This document shows positions 18,395 to 25,969 of a DNA stretch of 64,000 nucleotides, piece after piece. The first letter of the stretch is position 1, and each line of letters opens with the position of its first letter. The stretch is taken from the NCBI RefSeq assembly GCF_018309085.1, contig NZ_CP070502.1, positions 124,001-188,000 of the forward strand, in the 5' to 3' direction. The position numbers and the translations under genes were made by a program. The stretch comes from Sporosarcina sp. Marseille-Q4063. GTDB lineage: Bacteria > Bacillota > Bacilli > Bacillales_A > Planococcaceae. The notes beneath the pieces were generated by a model. It was not told the DNA's origin, ran no database searches, and saw only the letters and a list, made by a program, of their open reading frames with translations.

Positions 18395-18772
18395 ATGTAT
18401 ACCTTCACGAGCGAGTGCATCTGCTGTTTTATTTTCTGCACTAGGAATCCATTTGATAAAGAAAAAATCAAAAGACTCTGTAACCTCCATGATTTCAGAT
18501 AAAATTTGCTTATGTACTTCATTTTTAACAAATTCTCTTTCGACTGCGGTTACAACTGCCTGTGAATCTGAACGTACGGAAACAATTCCTTTGGATATTT
18601 TTGCAACTTCCTTCACGCCGCGAAGTAAAGCTAGGAATTCAGCCGTATGATTATTTGTAGGTTCAATACGCTCTGAAATTTTAATAAGATGCCCTTCACC
18701 TTTAATAAAAACACCAATGCCACTTTTTCCAGGATTTCCAGCACTAGCGCCGTCTGTATATAGTTCGATCAA
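18389..18772 (-). CDS. RNase HI-like protein (YpeP/YpdQ type)
   Basis: RNase H-fold protein of 127 aa. The four acidic active-site positions are present: Asp in LYTDGASAGNPG, Glu in TAEFLALLRGV, Asp in RSDSQ and Asp in NKTADALAREG. The basic protrusion of E. coli RNase HI is missing, as in B. subtilis YpeP and YpdQ, whose RNase H activity has been questioned. The frame is open up to 18841, but GGGGTGG lies just before the TTG at 18772 and the product then begins at the first beta strand (MIELYTDG), so I use that start. It neighbours the ypeQ-like gene and cspD, as YpeP does in Bacillus. Confidence 0.8.
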   Translation of the reverse strand: MIELYTDGASAGNPGKSGIGVFIKGEGHLIKISERIEPTNNHTAEFLALLRGVKEVAKISKGIVSVRSDSQAVVTAVEREFVKNEVHKQILSEIMEVTESFDFFFIKWIPSAENKTADALAREGIHK

Positions 18773-18885
18773 GTTTAACCACCCCAAATTTTGTTTAGAT
18801 ATCAGTATATTGCATACCCTAATTGCCTGAGATACTTGCATCTCTTTATCATCGACATTAGAATATACTTAAATGGAGGAACGCA

Positions 18886-19074
18886 ATGGATAAAACAATC
18901 ATTATGTTAGAAATCGATACTGTTATTGATACATATTGCAGTGGTTGTTTCCTGAAAAGCCAACTTGCAAATGACAAAGGTAAAACTGCAGCACATCGAT
19001 TTTGTATAGAAGGATGTACAGTAGGTGACCAGCTTAAATTTTTGGGCAGTCAATTGAATAATACATCAAAATAA
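18886..19074 (+). CDS. ypeQ: Zinc-finger protein (YpeQ family)
   Basis: Protein of 62 aa with the metal-binding pattern CSGCFLKSQL, then HRFCIEGCTVG: two Cys, a His and two more Cys, as in the short C2HC zinc-finger proteins of Bacillales. No function is known to me; a small regulatory or RNA/DNA-binding role is possible. The ATG at 18886 has the SD site TGGAGGAA. It is divergent from the RNase H-like gene and convergent with cspD, sharing a terminator with it. Confidence 0.82.
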   Translation: MDKTIIMLEIDTVIDTYCSGCFLKSQLANDKGKTAAHRFCIEGCTVGDQLKFLGSQLNNTSK

Positions 19075-19075
19075 T

Positions 19076-19110
19076 ATCCCGCGAGCAATTTACATGCTAG
19101 CGGGATTTGT
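19076..19110. terminator. Terminator between ypeQ and cspD
   Basis: ATCCCGC (19076-19082) pairs with GCGGGAT (19100-19106), with an extra AGC/GCT pairing after one mismatch; a T-rich flank lies on the plus side. Confidence 0.55.
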
Positions 19111-19119
19111 AGTTGTTAG

Positions 19120-19332
19120 TTAGTCATGATTTCCTAGTTTTGAGACATTGGCCGCCTGAGGTCCGCGGTTCCCATCAGTGATTTCAAAAGATACTATTTC
19201 ACCTTCATCAAGCGTTTTAAATCCATCACCAACAATGCCAGTAAAGTGAACAAACACATCTTCTCCGTCTTCCGCTTCAATGAAACCATATCCTTTTTCA
19301 TTGCTGAACCATTTCACTTTTCCTTGGTACAT
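19120..19332 (-). CDS. cspD: Cold-shock protein (CspD/CspB family)
   Basis: RNA chaperone of 70 aa made of one OB-fold cold-shock domain. RNP1 KGYGFIE and RNP2 VFVHF are intact, as are the aromatic residues WF near the start ([17 protein letters not shown]). Such proteins melt mRNA structure and support translation in the cold and in stationary phase. A near-ideal SD site, GAGGAGGGG, precedes the ATG. The leader is about 49 nt, begins with a hairpin and is driven by a strong sigma-A promoter. Position next to ypeQ suggests cspD. Confidence 0.93.
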   Translation of the reverse strand: MYQGKVKWFSNEKGYGFIEAEDGEDVFVHFTGIVGDGFKTLDEGEIVSFEITDGNRGPQAANVSKLGNHD

Positions 19333-19360
19333 ATACGCCCCTCCTCAGTCCTTCAATGTC

Positions 19361-19382
19361 CATCCATTATGCAATATGGATG
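19361..19382 (-). promoter_or_regulatory. Hairpin at the 5' end of the cspD mRNA
   Basis: CATCCAT (19361-19367) and ATGGATG (19376-19382) form a 7-bp stem with an 8-nt loop exactly at the predicted 5' end of the transcript (about 19381). It could stabilise the mRNA or act as a temperature-sensitive structure. Confidence 0.5.
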
Positions 19383-19387
19383 ATTTT

Positions 19388-19416
19388 ACTATACACGAAT
19401 CGACATAGTACGTCAA
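19388..19416 (-). promoter_or_regulatory. Sigma-A promoter of cspD
   Basis: Minus strand: TTGACG (19416-19411), 17-nt spacer, TATAGT (19393-19388). Confidence 0.8.
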
Positions 19417-19482
19417 TGATATGCCCAAATTTTCTGAAATGTGAAAAGCAGTGCTGATAAATGTTAAGAAAAGGTGATTAGA

Positions 19483-20130
19483 ATGGAACAATTATTACGA
19501 AAATGCCGGGAAACAGCTGAAGAGATCTATCTGAAATTTGATGCAAGCCATGATTTGGATCATATCAATCGAGTCATGAAAAATGCGATTGAAATTGCAG
19601 CGACAGAACCTTCGGCGAATAAATTTATTATTAATTTAGGTGTCTTGCTTCATGATATTGAAGATGCGAAATATAAGTCAGATGATACGCTATCTGTGAG
19701 AGAAATTCTTGAAATGCACGAAGCCGATGAAAAATTGATTGATGAAGTAATCGCTTGTATAGACAGCGTATCATTTAGTGGGGGAAATGAAAAATCGATT
19801 ACTTCAATTGAAGGGGCAATTATTCGCGATGCGGATCGTTTAGATGCAATCGGCGCTATCGGAATTGCGAGGGCTTTCACTTTTGGAGGAGCCAGGGGAA
19901 GAAAACTATATGATGCAAATGAAGAAGCCCGCACACAAATGTCGGAGGAAGAATATCGCAAAAAGGGAACCGCCACTGTAACACACTTTTATGAAAAGTT
20001 ATTATTGTTGAAAGATTTAATGGTGACGACTGAAGGAAAACGATTAGCCAAAGAACGTCATCAATTTATGGTGGAATTTTTGGAACAACTTGATAGAGAA
20101 ATAGGGATTGAAAATGCGGAAAAAGATTAA
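19483..20130 (+). CDS. ypgQ: HD-domain hydrolase (YpgQ family)
   Basis: Metal-dependent phosphohydrolase; B. subtilis YpgQ hydrolyses nucleoside triphosphates to monophosphates and pyrophosphate. The 215-aa protein has the HD signature H...HD...D: AGHD-like ASHDLDHINRV, LLHDIEDAKY, then IIRDADRLDAIGAIG. The ATG at 19483 is preceded by AAGGTGAT; a GTG three codons earlier lies inside that SD site and is unlikely. The gene's 3' end forms one arm of a terminator shared with the convergent methyltransferase gene. Substrate is inferred from the family only. Confidence 0.85.
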   Translation: MEQLLRKCRETAEEIYLKFDASHDLDHINRVMKNAIEIAATEPSANKFIINLGVLLHDIEDAKYKSDDTLSVREILEMHEADEKLIDEVIACIDSVSFSGGNEKSITSIEGAIIRDADRLDAIGAIGIARAFTFGGARGRKLYDANEEARTQMSEEEYRKKGTATVTHFYEKLLLLKDLMVTTEGKRLAKERHQFMVEFLEQLDREIGIENAEKD

Positions 20131-20154
20131 CCATCACTTTTTCCGCATTTTTTT
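20111..20154. terminator. Bidirectional terminator, ypgQ / methyltransferase
   Basis: AAAATGCGGAAAAAG (20111-20125) pairs with CTTTTTCCGCATTTT (20137-20151). It overlaps both coding ends. Confidence 0.85.
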
Positions 20155-20899
20155 ATTTCTTAAGAACGGCTAGAAAAGTCATTGCTCTTTCAAGTGGCAC
20201 GTTTTCTGTGAAAATCCATTTGTCATAATCCATTTCGCCGCCGGGTTTAATTGAATGTAAAAATAAACTTGTTCCGGACAATAACATTGTTAAATCGGCT
20301 GGTGAATAACAGCGCAATGATTGTGTAACTTTCGGGTAATCCGTAGCCCACCAAGTATCAAGCATGCGACAACCTTCTGGATCGAACCCATAACGTCTAT
20401 AACTATCTTCATCAATTTTCATTTCCCGACCAGAAATTTTTGCCCAGTACCACGGTGTATAAACATCTATCAAAGCGACACCTGAAGGTAAGAGCCAATT
20501 ATCTATTCGCTGCAGTAACAGCTTTTGATCATCATCTGAACCGACGCCAAAGCCATCCCAATAGCAAACGACGTCAAAGTCATTTGGTAAATCAATCTCA
20601 TAAAAATCGCCCTGGATGATTTTCATCTTTTCTTCAACATCATGGACCGTTGCTAATTTATGAATCTTTTCAACAGCGGAAGGAACAAGTTCAATGACGG
20701 TTACATCGTGGCCGCGCTTCGCCGCCGCAACCGCAAAAAGACCAAGACCTCCGCCTAATTCCAGGATTTTCAATTGTCTATTTACGCCCGCGGTTGATTC
20801 AACCTTATCAACAAGTGCTTCATCGAATTTCGTAATTGCATCCGCCATGCCTTCAGTAATACGGTATTGTTCCTTATAAAATTCTTGTACCCATTCCAT
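20153..20899 (-). CDS. Class I SAM-dependent methyltransferase, substrate unknown
   Basis: Rossmann-fold methyltransferase of 248 aa. Motif I ILELGGGLGLFAVAAAKRG, the acidic end of beta 2 (VTVIELVPSA), motif II-like GDFYEIDLPNDFDVVCYWDGFGVG and a later LIDVYTPWYWAK segment are visible. The last part (TWWATDYPKVTQSLRCYSP) resembles small-molecule methyltransferases, but I cannot name the substrate. A GTG three codons upstream is in frame; the ATG at 20899 has the better spacing from AGGAG. The amidase gene lies upstream on the same strand. The 90-nt gap holds a six-codon ORF with a perfect SD site and a hairpin overlapping this gene's SD site, listed separately. Confidence 0.82.
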   Translation of the reverse strand: MEWVQEFYKEQYRITEGMADAITKFDEALVDKVESTAGVNRQLKILELGGGLGLFAVAAAKRGHDVTVIELVPSAVEKIHKLATVHDVEEKMKIIQGDFYEIDLPNDFDVVCYWDGFGVGSDDDQKLLLQRIDNWLLPSGVALIDVYTPWYWAKISGREMKIDEDSYRRYGFDPEGCRMLDTWWATDYPKVTQSLRCYSPADLTMLLSGTSLFLHSIKPGGEMDYDKWIFTENVPLERAMTFLAVLKK

Positions 20900-20901
20900 T
20901 T

Positions 20902-20940
20902 CCAACACTCCTCACTTTTTATGTTCTAAGAGAGTGCTGG
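20902..20940 (-). promoter_or_regulatory. Hairpin covering the methyltransferase SD site (possible attenuator)
   Basis: On the minus strand CCAGCACTC (20940-20932) pairs with GAGTGTTGG (20910-20902), 9 bp with one G-U, loop 21 nt. The 3' arm takes in the last bases of the SD core AGGAG and the bases up to 2 nt before the ATG. The half-sites resemble CIRCE, but the 21-nt spacing does not fit. Confidence 0.5.
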
Positions 20941-20944
20941 ATGA

Positions 20945-20965
20945 TCAAAACATTAGTACCCCCAT
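20945..20965 (-). CDS. Six-codon ORF, candidate leader peptide
   Basis: Reads MGVLMF then TGA on the minus strand. A perfect AGGAGG (20977-20972) sits 6 nt before the ATG, one of the best SD sites in the window. It lies between the amidase stop and the methyltransferase start, and its stop codon is 4 nt before the hairpin at 20940-20902. It may be a leader peptide that couples translation to hairpin opening, or the chance remnant of a deleted gene. Confidence 0.4.
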   Translation of the reverse strand: MGVLMF

Positions 20966-20990
20966 ATGAATCCTCCTGTTTAGAAAGTGA

Positions 20991-22361
20991 TTATTTCATT
21001 AAGCGTTTTTCTCGTTCCTCGTAAAACGCTCCCAAAAATGCTTGTTCATATGCGTAACCTGCTTGGAGTAATGTTATTTCATTAAATGCGGAACTAGCGA
21101 GTTGAAGGCCGACTGGAAGCCCGTTTGATGCAATCCCGCAAGGAAGTGATAGGGCGGGTTGTCCTGTAAAGTTAAAGACAGCTGGAAGACGGATCATCGC
21201 GTTAAATGTACTGTCCATCACGCCGTTTATTTCAAATTTCGTTTCCCCGATTTTCTTTGTAGTATCGGCCATTGTTGGAGTCGCTAATATATCTACGTTT
21301 GTAAATAAATCTTCGAAATTTGAAAACACTTCTTTTTTTCTTTTTAAAGCTTTAATATAATCAAGTGCTAATATCGAATGGCTGAATTCTAGTGAAGCTT
21401 TCACGTCACGACCATATAAGTCGATTGATTCAGTTATAAACTTTTCATGTACATAACCGGCTTCTGCGATGCCAATACTGAGTGAATAGGCTAAATCAGC
21501 TTGCGAGAAAGGGATGTCAACTTCAATTAAAATTGCGCCTAATTTCTCCAGATTTTTAAGTGCTTCAGCATATAATTCAGCAGTATCGTTTTCAATCAAA
21601 TCATTGAAATAGTTTTTCGGCACGCCGATTCGCAGACCGCGAATGTCTTCTGAGAGTGAACTTGAATAATCTGCACCCGTCATCGCATCCATCATGATTC
21701 CCAAATCGCTCATATTCTTTGTTAGCGGACCAATATGATCAAGAGACCAAGAAATATTTCTTACATTTGTATCAACGATTAAACCATGAGTAGGTTTTAG
21801 CCCAACGATACCCGTAGACGCTGCTGGTATTCGAATGGAACCTGCTGTGTCTGTTCCGATTGATGCAGCACATAGCGAAGCTGCCACGGCTGCACCCGAA
21901 CCGCCGCTAGATCCGCCAGGCGTGTACGCAGTATTCCATGGGTTTTTAACAGGATTATAAAAAGGATTATCGGATGTAATTCCAAAAGCGTACTCATGCA
22001 TATTCACCTTCCCCAGATTGACTGCACCTTCACGTTGGAGTTTCGAGACAATCCCAGCATCAACATCTGGTATGAAATCTTCTTCGATTTTAGAGCCGCT
22101 TGTTGTGCGAATCCCTTTTGTGTACAGATTATCTTTATAAGAGATTGGAACCCCTTCAAGTATCCCGGTTTGCTCACCGGCTAGGTACTTTTGTTCTGCA
22201 ATGGTTGCTTGCTTTAATGCAATTTCCTCAGTAACGGTAATAAAAGCATTTAATTCGTTAAATTCTTCAATTCGGTTCAAATAATCACGGGCGATTTCAA
22301 CAGGTGAAAACTCTTTATTACTAAACCCATCTTTCATTTCTTTTATCGTAAGGTTTCTCAA
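20991..22361 (-). CDS. Amidase-signature family hydrolase (stand-alone GatA-like)
   Basis: Amide hydrolase of 456 aa with the Ser-cisSer-Lys triad: Lys in VPISYKDNLYTKG, the cis-Ser in the glycine/serine-rich loop TPGGSSGGSGAAVAASL, and the nucleophile in GTDTAGSIRIPAAS. It is close in length to GatA, but no gatB or gatC is nearby, so it is more likely an independent amidase of unknown substrate than the tRNA amidotransferase subunit. The start is a TTG at 22361 with GGGGGA about 12 nt upstream; an ATG nine codons in (MKDGF) is the alternative. The methyltransferase gene follows 90 nt downstream on the same strand. Confidence 0.85.
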   Translation of the reverse strand: MRNLTIKEMKDGFSNKEFSPVEIARDYLNRIEEFNELNAFITVTEEIALKQATIAEQKYLAGEQTGILEGVPISYKDNLYTKGIRTTSGSKIEEDFIPDVDAGIVSKLQREGAVNLGKVNMHEYAFGITSDNPFYNPVKNPWNTAYTPGGSSGGSGAAVAASLCAASIGTDTAGSIRIPAASTGIVGLKPTHGLIVDTNVRNISWSLDHIGPLTKNMSDLGIMMDAMTGADYSSSLSEDIRGLRIGVPKNYFNDLIENDTAELYAEALKNLEKLGAILIEVDIPFSQADLAYSLSIGIAEAGYVHEKFITESIDLYGRDVKASLEFSHSILALDYIKALKRKKEVFSNFEDLFTNVDILATPTMADTTKKIGETKFEINGVMDSTFNAMIRLPAVFNFTGQPALSLPCGIASNGLPVGLQLASSAFNEITLLQAGYAYEQAFLGAFYEEREKRLMK

Positions 22362-22545
22362 TTTTATTTAATTCCCCCAAATGCTATATTCGTATTGCTT
22401 GAGATTAGCGTAGCATATTTATATTGTTCAAACAATTTAAGTTGAATATAATTGATGCTTTTTTCTGATTACAAATTCTCTAATCCGCACCAAATGCTGA
22501 AATACTTAGTTATAATGGTAGTATGTAACTGCAGGAGGTAAATGG

Positions 22546-23103
22546 ATGACAACATTAACAATAGAAACAGATCGACTAATAATCAGGCCCTTTCAAAATA
22601 GCGATTATGAACAATGGTCTATCGGGTTTGATAATAGACTGCCCTCGACCTATAAATACGATGATGGTTATGAAGATTCATCACCTTATACAAAAAAGTG
22701 GTTTATTGACTGGATCAAAGGGTTTCAGGAAACTGCCGAAAAAGATGATGTGTATATTTTAGGGATTTTTAGAAAAGAAGATGGTGCGAATATCGGCAAT
22801 ATAGAAGTGATCAAGATTCTTAGACAGGATTATGACTGGGCCATGATGGGGTACTCCATTCACAATCAATTTTTCCGGCAAGGCTACGGGAAGGAAAGTG
22901 TTCAAGCGGCAACTGAGTTATTTTTTTCTGAACTAAATTTTCATCGCATTGAACTGCAAATTAACGTCGATAATGAGCCTTCTCAAAAACTAGCGGAGAG
23001 TGCAGGGTTTCAATTTGAATGCGTAAGAAAAGATTTTTTCTACGAAGGCGGGAAATGGATCGATCAACTCATTTATTATAAAAATCGTAATAATAGTTGG
23101 TAA
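22546..23103 (+). CDS. GNAT family N-acetyltransferase (RimJ/RimL type)
   Basis: Acetyl-CoA-dependent transferase of 185 aa. It starts with the family opening TIETDRLIIRPFQNSDYEQW. The acetyl-CoA pyrophosphate loop is NQFFRQGYGKESVQAATELFF, followed by FHRIELQINVDNEPSQKLAESAGFQFE, the typical C-terminal half of RimJ/RimL-like enzymes. The substrate is not predictable; ribosomal-protein N-termini and small amines are both known for the family. The ATG at 22546 follows AGGAGG. The 184-nt gap upstream holds a TATAAT at 22511-22516 and no gene. The zinc-finger gene follows after 18 nt and is probably co-transcribed. Confidence 0.8.
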   Translation: MTTLTIETDRLIIRPFQNSDYEQWSIGFDNRLPSTYKYDDGYEDSSPYTKKWFIDWIKGFQETAEKDDVYILGIFRKEDGANIGNIEVIKILRQDYDWAMMGYSIHNQFFRQGYGKESVQAATELFFSELNFHRIELQINVDNEPSQKLAESAGFQFECVRKDFFYEGGKWIDQLIYYKNRNNSW

Positions 23104-23121
23104 AATGGGGGAGTGTTGCAA

Positions 23122-23352
23122 ATGAAGTGTCCTAAATGTGTTGAGGTGGAATTACAGGAAATAAAAAAAGAATCTGTATTCATTGATGTTTGTCCAACTT
23201 GTAAAGGCATATGGCTCGACCGCGGGGAGCTCGAAATGATTGTGCGAGAACTGAAGCAAGAACGGACTAATAAAACCAAAGATAAATCCACAAAAGATAA
23301 AAAAGAAACAACGATGCTTGATGTACTAAGTGATCTAATCGTGTTTTGGTAG
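23122..23352 (+). CDS. TFIIB-type zinc-ribbon protein
   Basis: Protein of 76 aa with one zinc ribbon: MKCPKCVEVELQEI at the N-terminus and VCPTCKGIWLDRGELE after it, giving two CxxC pairs. This is the zf-TFIIB domain family of small bacterial proteins, of unknown role. A lysine- and threonine-rich linker (about residues 50-65) is followed by a short hydrophobic C-terminus, LDVLSDLIVFW. The ATG at 23122 has GGGGGAG upstream; an in-frame GTG at 23113 lies within the SD site. It is transcribed with the acetyltransferase gene. Confidence 0.8.
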   Translation: MKCPKCVEVELQEIKKESVFIDVCPTCKGIWLDRGELEMIVRELKQERTNKTKDKSTKDKKETTMLDVLSDLIVFW

Positions 23353-23372
23353 GGGAAATATATACAATAAGT

Positions 23373-23410
23373 AAGCGGATATCCGTCACTCGACGAGAAT
23401 ATCCGCTTTT
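23373..23410. terminator. Bidirectional terminator, zinc-ribbon gene / niaR
   Basis: AAGCGGATAT (23373-23382) pairs with ATATCCGCTT (23399-23408); A-rich and T-rich flanks on the two sides. The niaR stop is inside it. Confidence 0.75.
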
Positions 23411-23922
23411 CTTAATGCCTCTTCAGCGTTATTAATTTCTTGTTCGCTTTTAGCGACAATCGTATGAAGGTGTATGCCTTCGGTTAATTCCAATAAATAA
23501 GATGCGTTGGTTTGTTTAATATTTTCGATGAAGTTCTTCACTTCACTTCGATTTGAAACCATGACTGAAGCAGTTAAATCTCCATAAATCGGATGTTCAA
23601 CTTTTACGTCCTTCACGGTGATTCCATGATCGACTAATATATTTAATTCTTCTTCCGTTTGGTGCGATGTATGGTTGCATACGATAACTTTTTCAATTTT
23701 ATTCTGTTCCCCGATTGGATGCATATACACATATCCGCGACTAGTCGCGATAATCGGTTCGCCTTTTGCTTTTAACAAAGTAACATCTCCAGAAATAACC
23801 TGCCGGCTAACATTTGTGATTTCCCCAAGTTCTCTGCCGGGTATCGGGTTACTCGCATCCTTTAATAATTTAACAAGTAAATTACGGCGATCACTACCCA
23901 AAATCTTTTCATTCGAAGTCAT
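23386..23922 (-). CDS. niaR: NAD biosynthesis repressor NiaR (YrxA)
   Basis: Nicotinate-responsive transcriptional repressor of NAD synthesis and niacin uptake genes. The 178 residues contain an N-terminal winged helix (DRRNLLVKLLKDASNPIPGRELGEITNVSRQVISGDVTLLKAKG) and a C-terminal 3H domain with its histidines in VCNHTSHQTEEEL, VEHPIYGD and EGIHLHTI. It usually adjoins the nadBCA operon; here no NAD gene is adjacent, although nadD occurs at 44635. The ATG has a good SD site (AGGAGATGA). The start lies downstream of a 200-nt gap with TGGTAA inverted repeats. Confidence 0.92.
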   Translation of the reverse strand: MTSNEKILGSDRRNLLVKLLKDASNPIPGRELGEITNVSRQVISGDVTLLKAKGEPIIATSRGYVYMHPIGEQNKIEKVIVCNHTSHQTEEELNILVDHGITVKDVKVEHPIYGDLTASVMVSNRSEVKNFIENIKQTNASYLLELTEGIHLHTIVAKSEQEINNAEEALRKADILVE

Positions 23923-24076
23923 ATTATCATCTCCTAAAGCACTATATTATCGGTTATTTTAACATAAAAGAGTTTTCATGGATTTATCAACGAATTACAA
24001 TTAAGTTCAAGATAAATGTATTATGTAAACAAATTGGAGTCGGGCTAAATAACTTTCAAAGACCTGCGTTGGTTTA

Positions 24077-24114
24077 TTACCAGTGGTAACCCGATCAGTT
24101 TGAGTAGTTACCAC
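24077..24114. repeat. Overlapping inverted repeats built on TGGTAA
   Basis: TTACCA-G-TGGTAA at 24077-24089, and GTGGTAAC (24083-24090) inverted against GTTACCAC (24107-24114). There are three TGGTAA half-sites in 38 bp between rarA and niaR. No T-run follows on either strand, so it is not a clear terminator. The rest of the 201-nt gap shows nothing else definite. Confidence 0.5.
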
Positions 24115-24123
24115 AATCGCCAA

Positions 24124-25410
24124 TCATTTCTTTTTCTTGAAATCATTTAATCGATCATAGATTGCCGCAAGCTTTACTTCTTCACCCGCGAGAACAGGCC
24201 TATAAAATTCCGTGCCTTCAACCTTGTCCGGCAAATATTGTTGATTTACCCAGCCTCCAAAAGAGCCGATAGGGGAGTCATGGGGATATTGGTAGCCTAT
24301 ATGGCCAAGAACGGCCGCGCCCGCATAGTGCGTGTCACGTAAATGGAGTGGGATGTCTCCCGTTTTCCCGGTATTTATCGCATTAACAGCAGCATCGAAT
24401 GCTTTATAGGCAGAGTTTGATTTGGAAGCCAGGCACATTTCAACAACTGCATTCGCCAGTGGAATCCGTGCTTCCGGCATCCCGAGTCGAACTGCAGCAT
24501 CGGTCGCGGCAAGAACATGAGGTCCGACTTCCGGTGAGGCAAGTCCAACATCTTCATAAGCCATGACAAGAAGTCGTCTAGAGACAGCGATAATATCTCC
24601 TGTTTCCAGTAAATGCGCCAAATAATACATTGCTGCATTTACATCGCTGCCGCGAACGGATTTTTGCAAAGCAGATAATAAGTTGTAAAAATGCGATCCC
24701 TTATTATCACCAAATAACCCGATCCTGCCTAAAAGATTTTTTATTAACCAGTCTTCAACAATCGTTTCTCCATCAACTTCATCACTTGCAATAACGGTGG
24801 ATTCAAGAACGTTTAAAGCTTTGCGAGCGTCCCCGTTAACGCCTTCCGCAATCATTTGAAGCTGTTCATCAGTTATGCCGATTTTCTTTTTACCAAGTCC
24901 TCGGTCTTCGTCTTCCAATGCTCGTCGAAGCACGCCTAATAAATCATCGGGCTCTAACCGAGTAAGTTGACGGATTTCCCCGCAACGCGACCGAATCGCG
25001 GGATTCACATCATGAAATGGATTTTCAGTCGTTGCGCCGATTAAAACAATCGAACCGCCTTCTACATGCGGAAGTAAGGTATCTTGCTGCAATTTATTGA
25101 ATCTATGAATTTCATCTAAAAATAATAGAACTTTTCCTGTCATACGTGCCTCGGTAACAACATCTTCAACATCCTTTTTCCCAGAAACCGTCGCATTCAA
25201 CGCGATAAAGGGTAAGTTGCTTGTACCTGCAATTGCATGGGCGAGCGATGTTTTTCCTATTCCGGGCTCACCGTATAACAACATTGACGGGACATGCCCT
25301 TTTTTTATCAACTTATAAAGAGCGGTTTGTTTCCCGATAATTTCTTCTTGACCGGCGATTTCATCAATCGTTTGCGGCCTCATTCGATATGCTAATGGTT
25401 CGTTTTGCAA
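24124..25410 (-). CDS. rarA: Replication-associated recombination protein RarA (MgsA)
   Basis: AAA+ ATPase related to clamp loaders that acts at stalled replication forks. The 428 residues show Walker A GEPGIGKTS, Walker B LLFLDEIHRF, sensor 1 GATTENP, the SRC arginine-finger region (AIRSRCGEIR) and the C-terminal MgsA tetramerisation domain (YDDLAHLLETGD-like YYLAHLLETGDIIAVSRRL, QYLPD near the end). The frame is open to 25449, but GGAGTGAT lies upstream of the TTG at 25410 and the product then begins MQNEPLAYRMRP like its homologues. Divergent from cymR; a TATAAT reads toward rarA at 25446-25441. Confidence 0.94.
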   Translation of the reverse strand: MQNEPLAYRMRPQTIDEIAGQEEIIGKQTALYKLIKKGHVPSMLLYGEPGIGKTSLAHAIAGTSNLPFIALNATVSGKKDVEDVVTEARMTGKVLLFLDEIHRFNKLQQDTLLPHVEGGSIVLIGATTENPFHDVNPAIRSRCGEIRQLTRLEPDDLLGVLRRALEDEDRGLGKKKIGITDEQLQMIAEGVNGDARKALNVLESTVIASDEVDGETIVEDWLIKNLLGRIGLFGDNKGSHFYNLLSALQKSVRGSDVNAAMYYLAHLLETGDIIAVSRRLLVMAYEDVGLASPEVGPHVLAATDAAVRLGMPEARIPLANAVVEMCLASKSNSAYKAFDAAVNAINTGKTGDIPLHLRDTHYAGAAVLGHIGYQYPHDSPIGSFGGWVNQQYLPDKVEGTEFYRPVLAGEEVKLAAIYDRLNDFKKKK

Positions 25411-25493
25411 AAATATCACTCCTAGTACAACTGTTCTTCTATTATACACATCAATCTGATTGAAATCATTTTACGGAAGCATCGGAGCAGTTA

Positions 25494-25502
25494 TGTTATA
25501 AT
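25494..25502 (+). promoter_or_regulatory. Extended -10 promoter for cymR-iscS
   Basis: TGtTATAAT at 25494-25502, 36 nt before the cymR start codon. No good -35 is visible. Confidence 0.5.
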
Positions 25503-25537
25503 ATTTTGAAGCAACACGCAAAGGACGGGGTTATTAG

Positions 25538-25957
25538 ATGAAAATTTCGACAAGGGGACGATACGGGTTAACAGTCGTAGTTGTGCTCGGAACAAAATAC
25601 GGAGATGGTCCAATTCCACTTCGTCAAATCGCTGAAGAACAATCATTATCGGAAGCCTATTTGGAACAATTAATACCGCAACTGCGCAATAATGGAATTG
25701 TGAAAAGTGTGCGCGGGGCTTACGGAGGCTATATGCTAGCTAAACCTCCAACAGAAATCACTTCGGGGGATGTCATTCGTGTATTAGAAGGGCCTATTCA
25801 ACCGATTGAAGGACTTGGCGATACGGATATACCCCAACATGAATTATGGAAGCGGATTGCTGATGCAGTTCGAGACGTTTTAGATACAACAACAATCGCC
25901 GATCTCATCAAATCAAATGATGAATCGAAAAATGATAGTTATATGTTTTACATTTAA
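25538..25957 (+). CDS. cymR: Cysteine metabolism repressor CymR (Rrf2 family)
   Basis: Rrf2-type repressor that, in Bacillus, works with the cysteine synthase CysK to turn off sulfur-uptake and cysteine-synthesis genes. At 139 aa it opens MKISTRGRYGLTVVV, followed by the winged helix (IPLRQIAEEQSLSEAYLEQLIPQLRNNGIVKSVRGAYGGYML). It lacks the three clustered cysteines of the iron-sulfur Rrf2 regulators IscR and NsrR, which fits CymR and not IscR even though a cysteine desulfurase follows 12 nt downstream. The ATG follows a GACGGGG site. Confidence 0.88.
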   Translation: MKISTRGRYGLTVVVVLGTKYGDGPIPLRQIAEEQSLSEAYLEQLIPQLRNNGIVKSVRGAYGGYMLAKPPTEITSGDVIRVLEGPIQPIEGLGDTDIPQHELWKRIADAVRDVLDTTTIADLIKSNDESKNDSYMFYI

Positions 25958-25969
25958 AGGAGATTTTCT

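Noticed and set aside
20902..20940. Possible CIRCE element before the methyltransferase gene
   Set aside because: The half-sites AGCACTC and GAGTG look like CIRCE, but they are 21 nt apart rather than 9 and lie at the SD site; treated as a hairpin instead.
25538..25957. CymR as the iron-sulfur regulator IscR, because a cysteine desulfurase follows
   Set aside because: The cysteines that would hold a cluster are absent, and the downstream pairing with mnmA matches the Bacillus cymR-yrvO-mnmA order.
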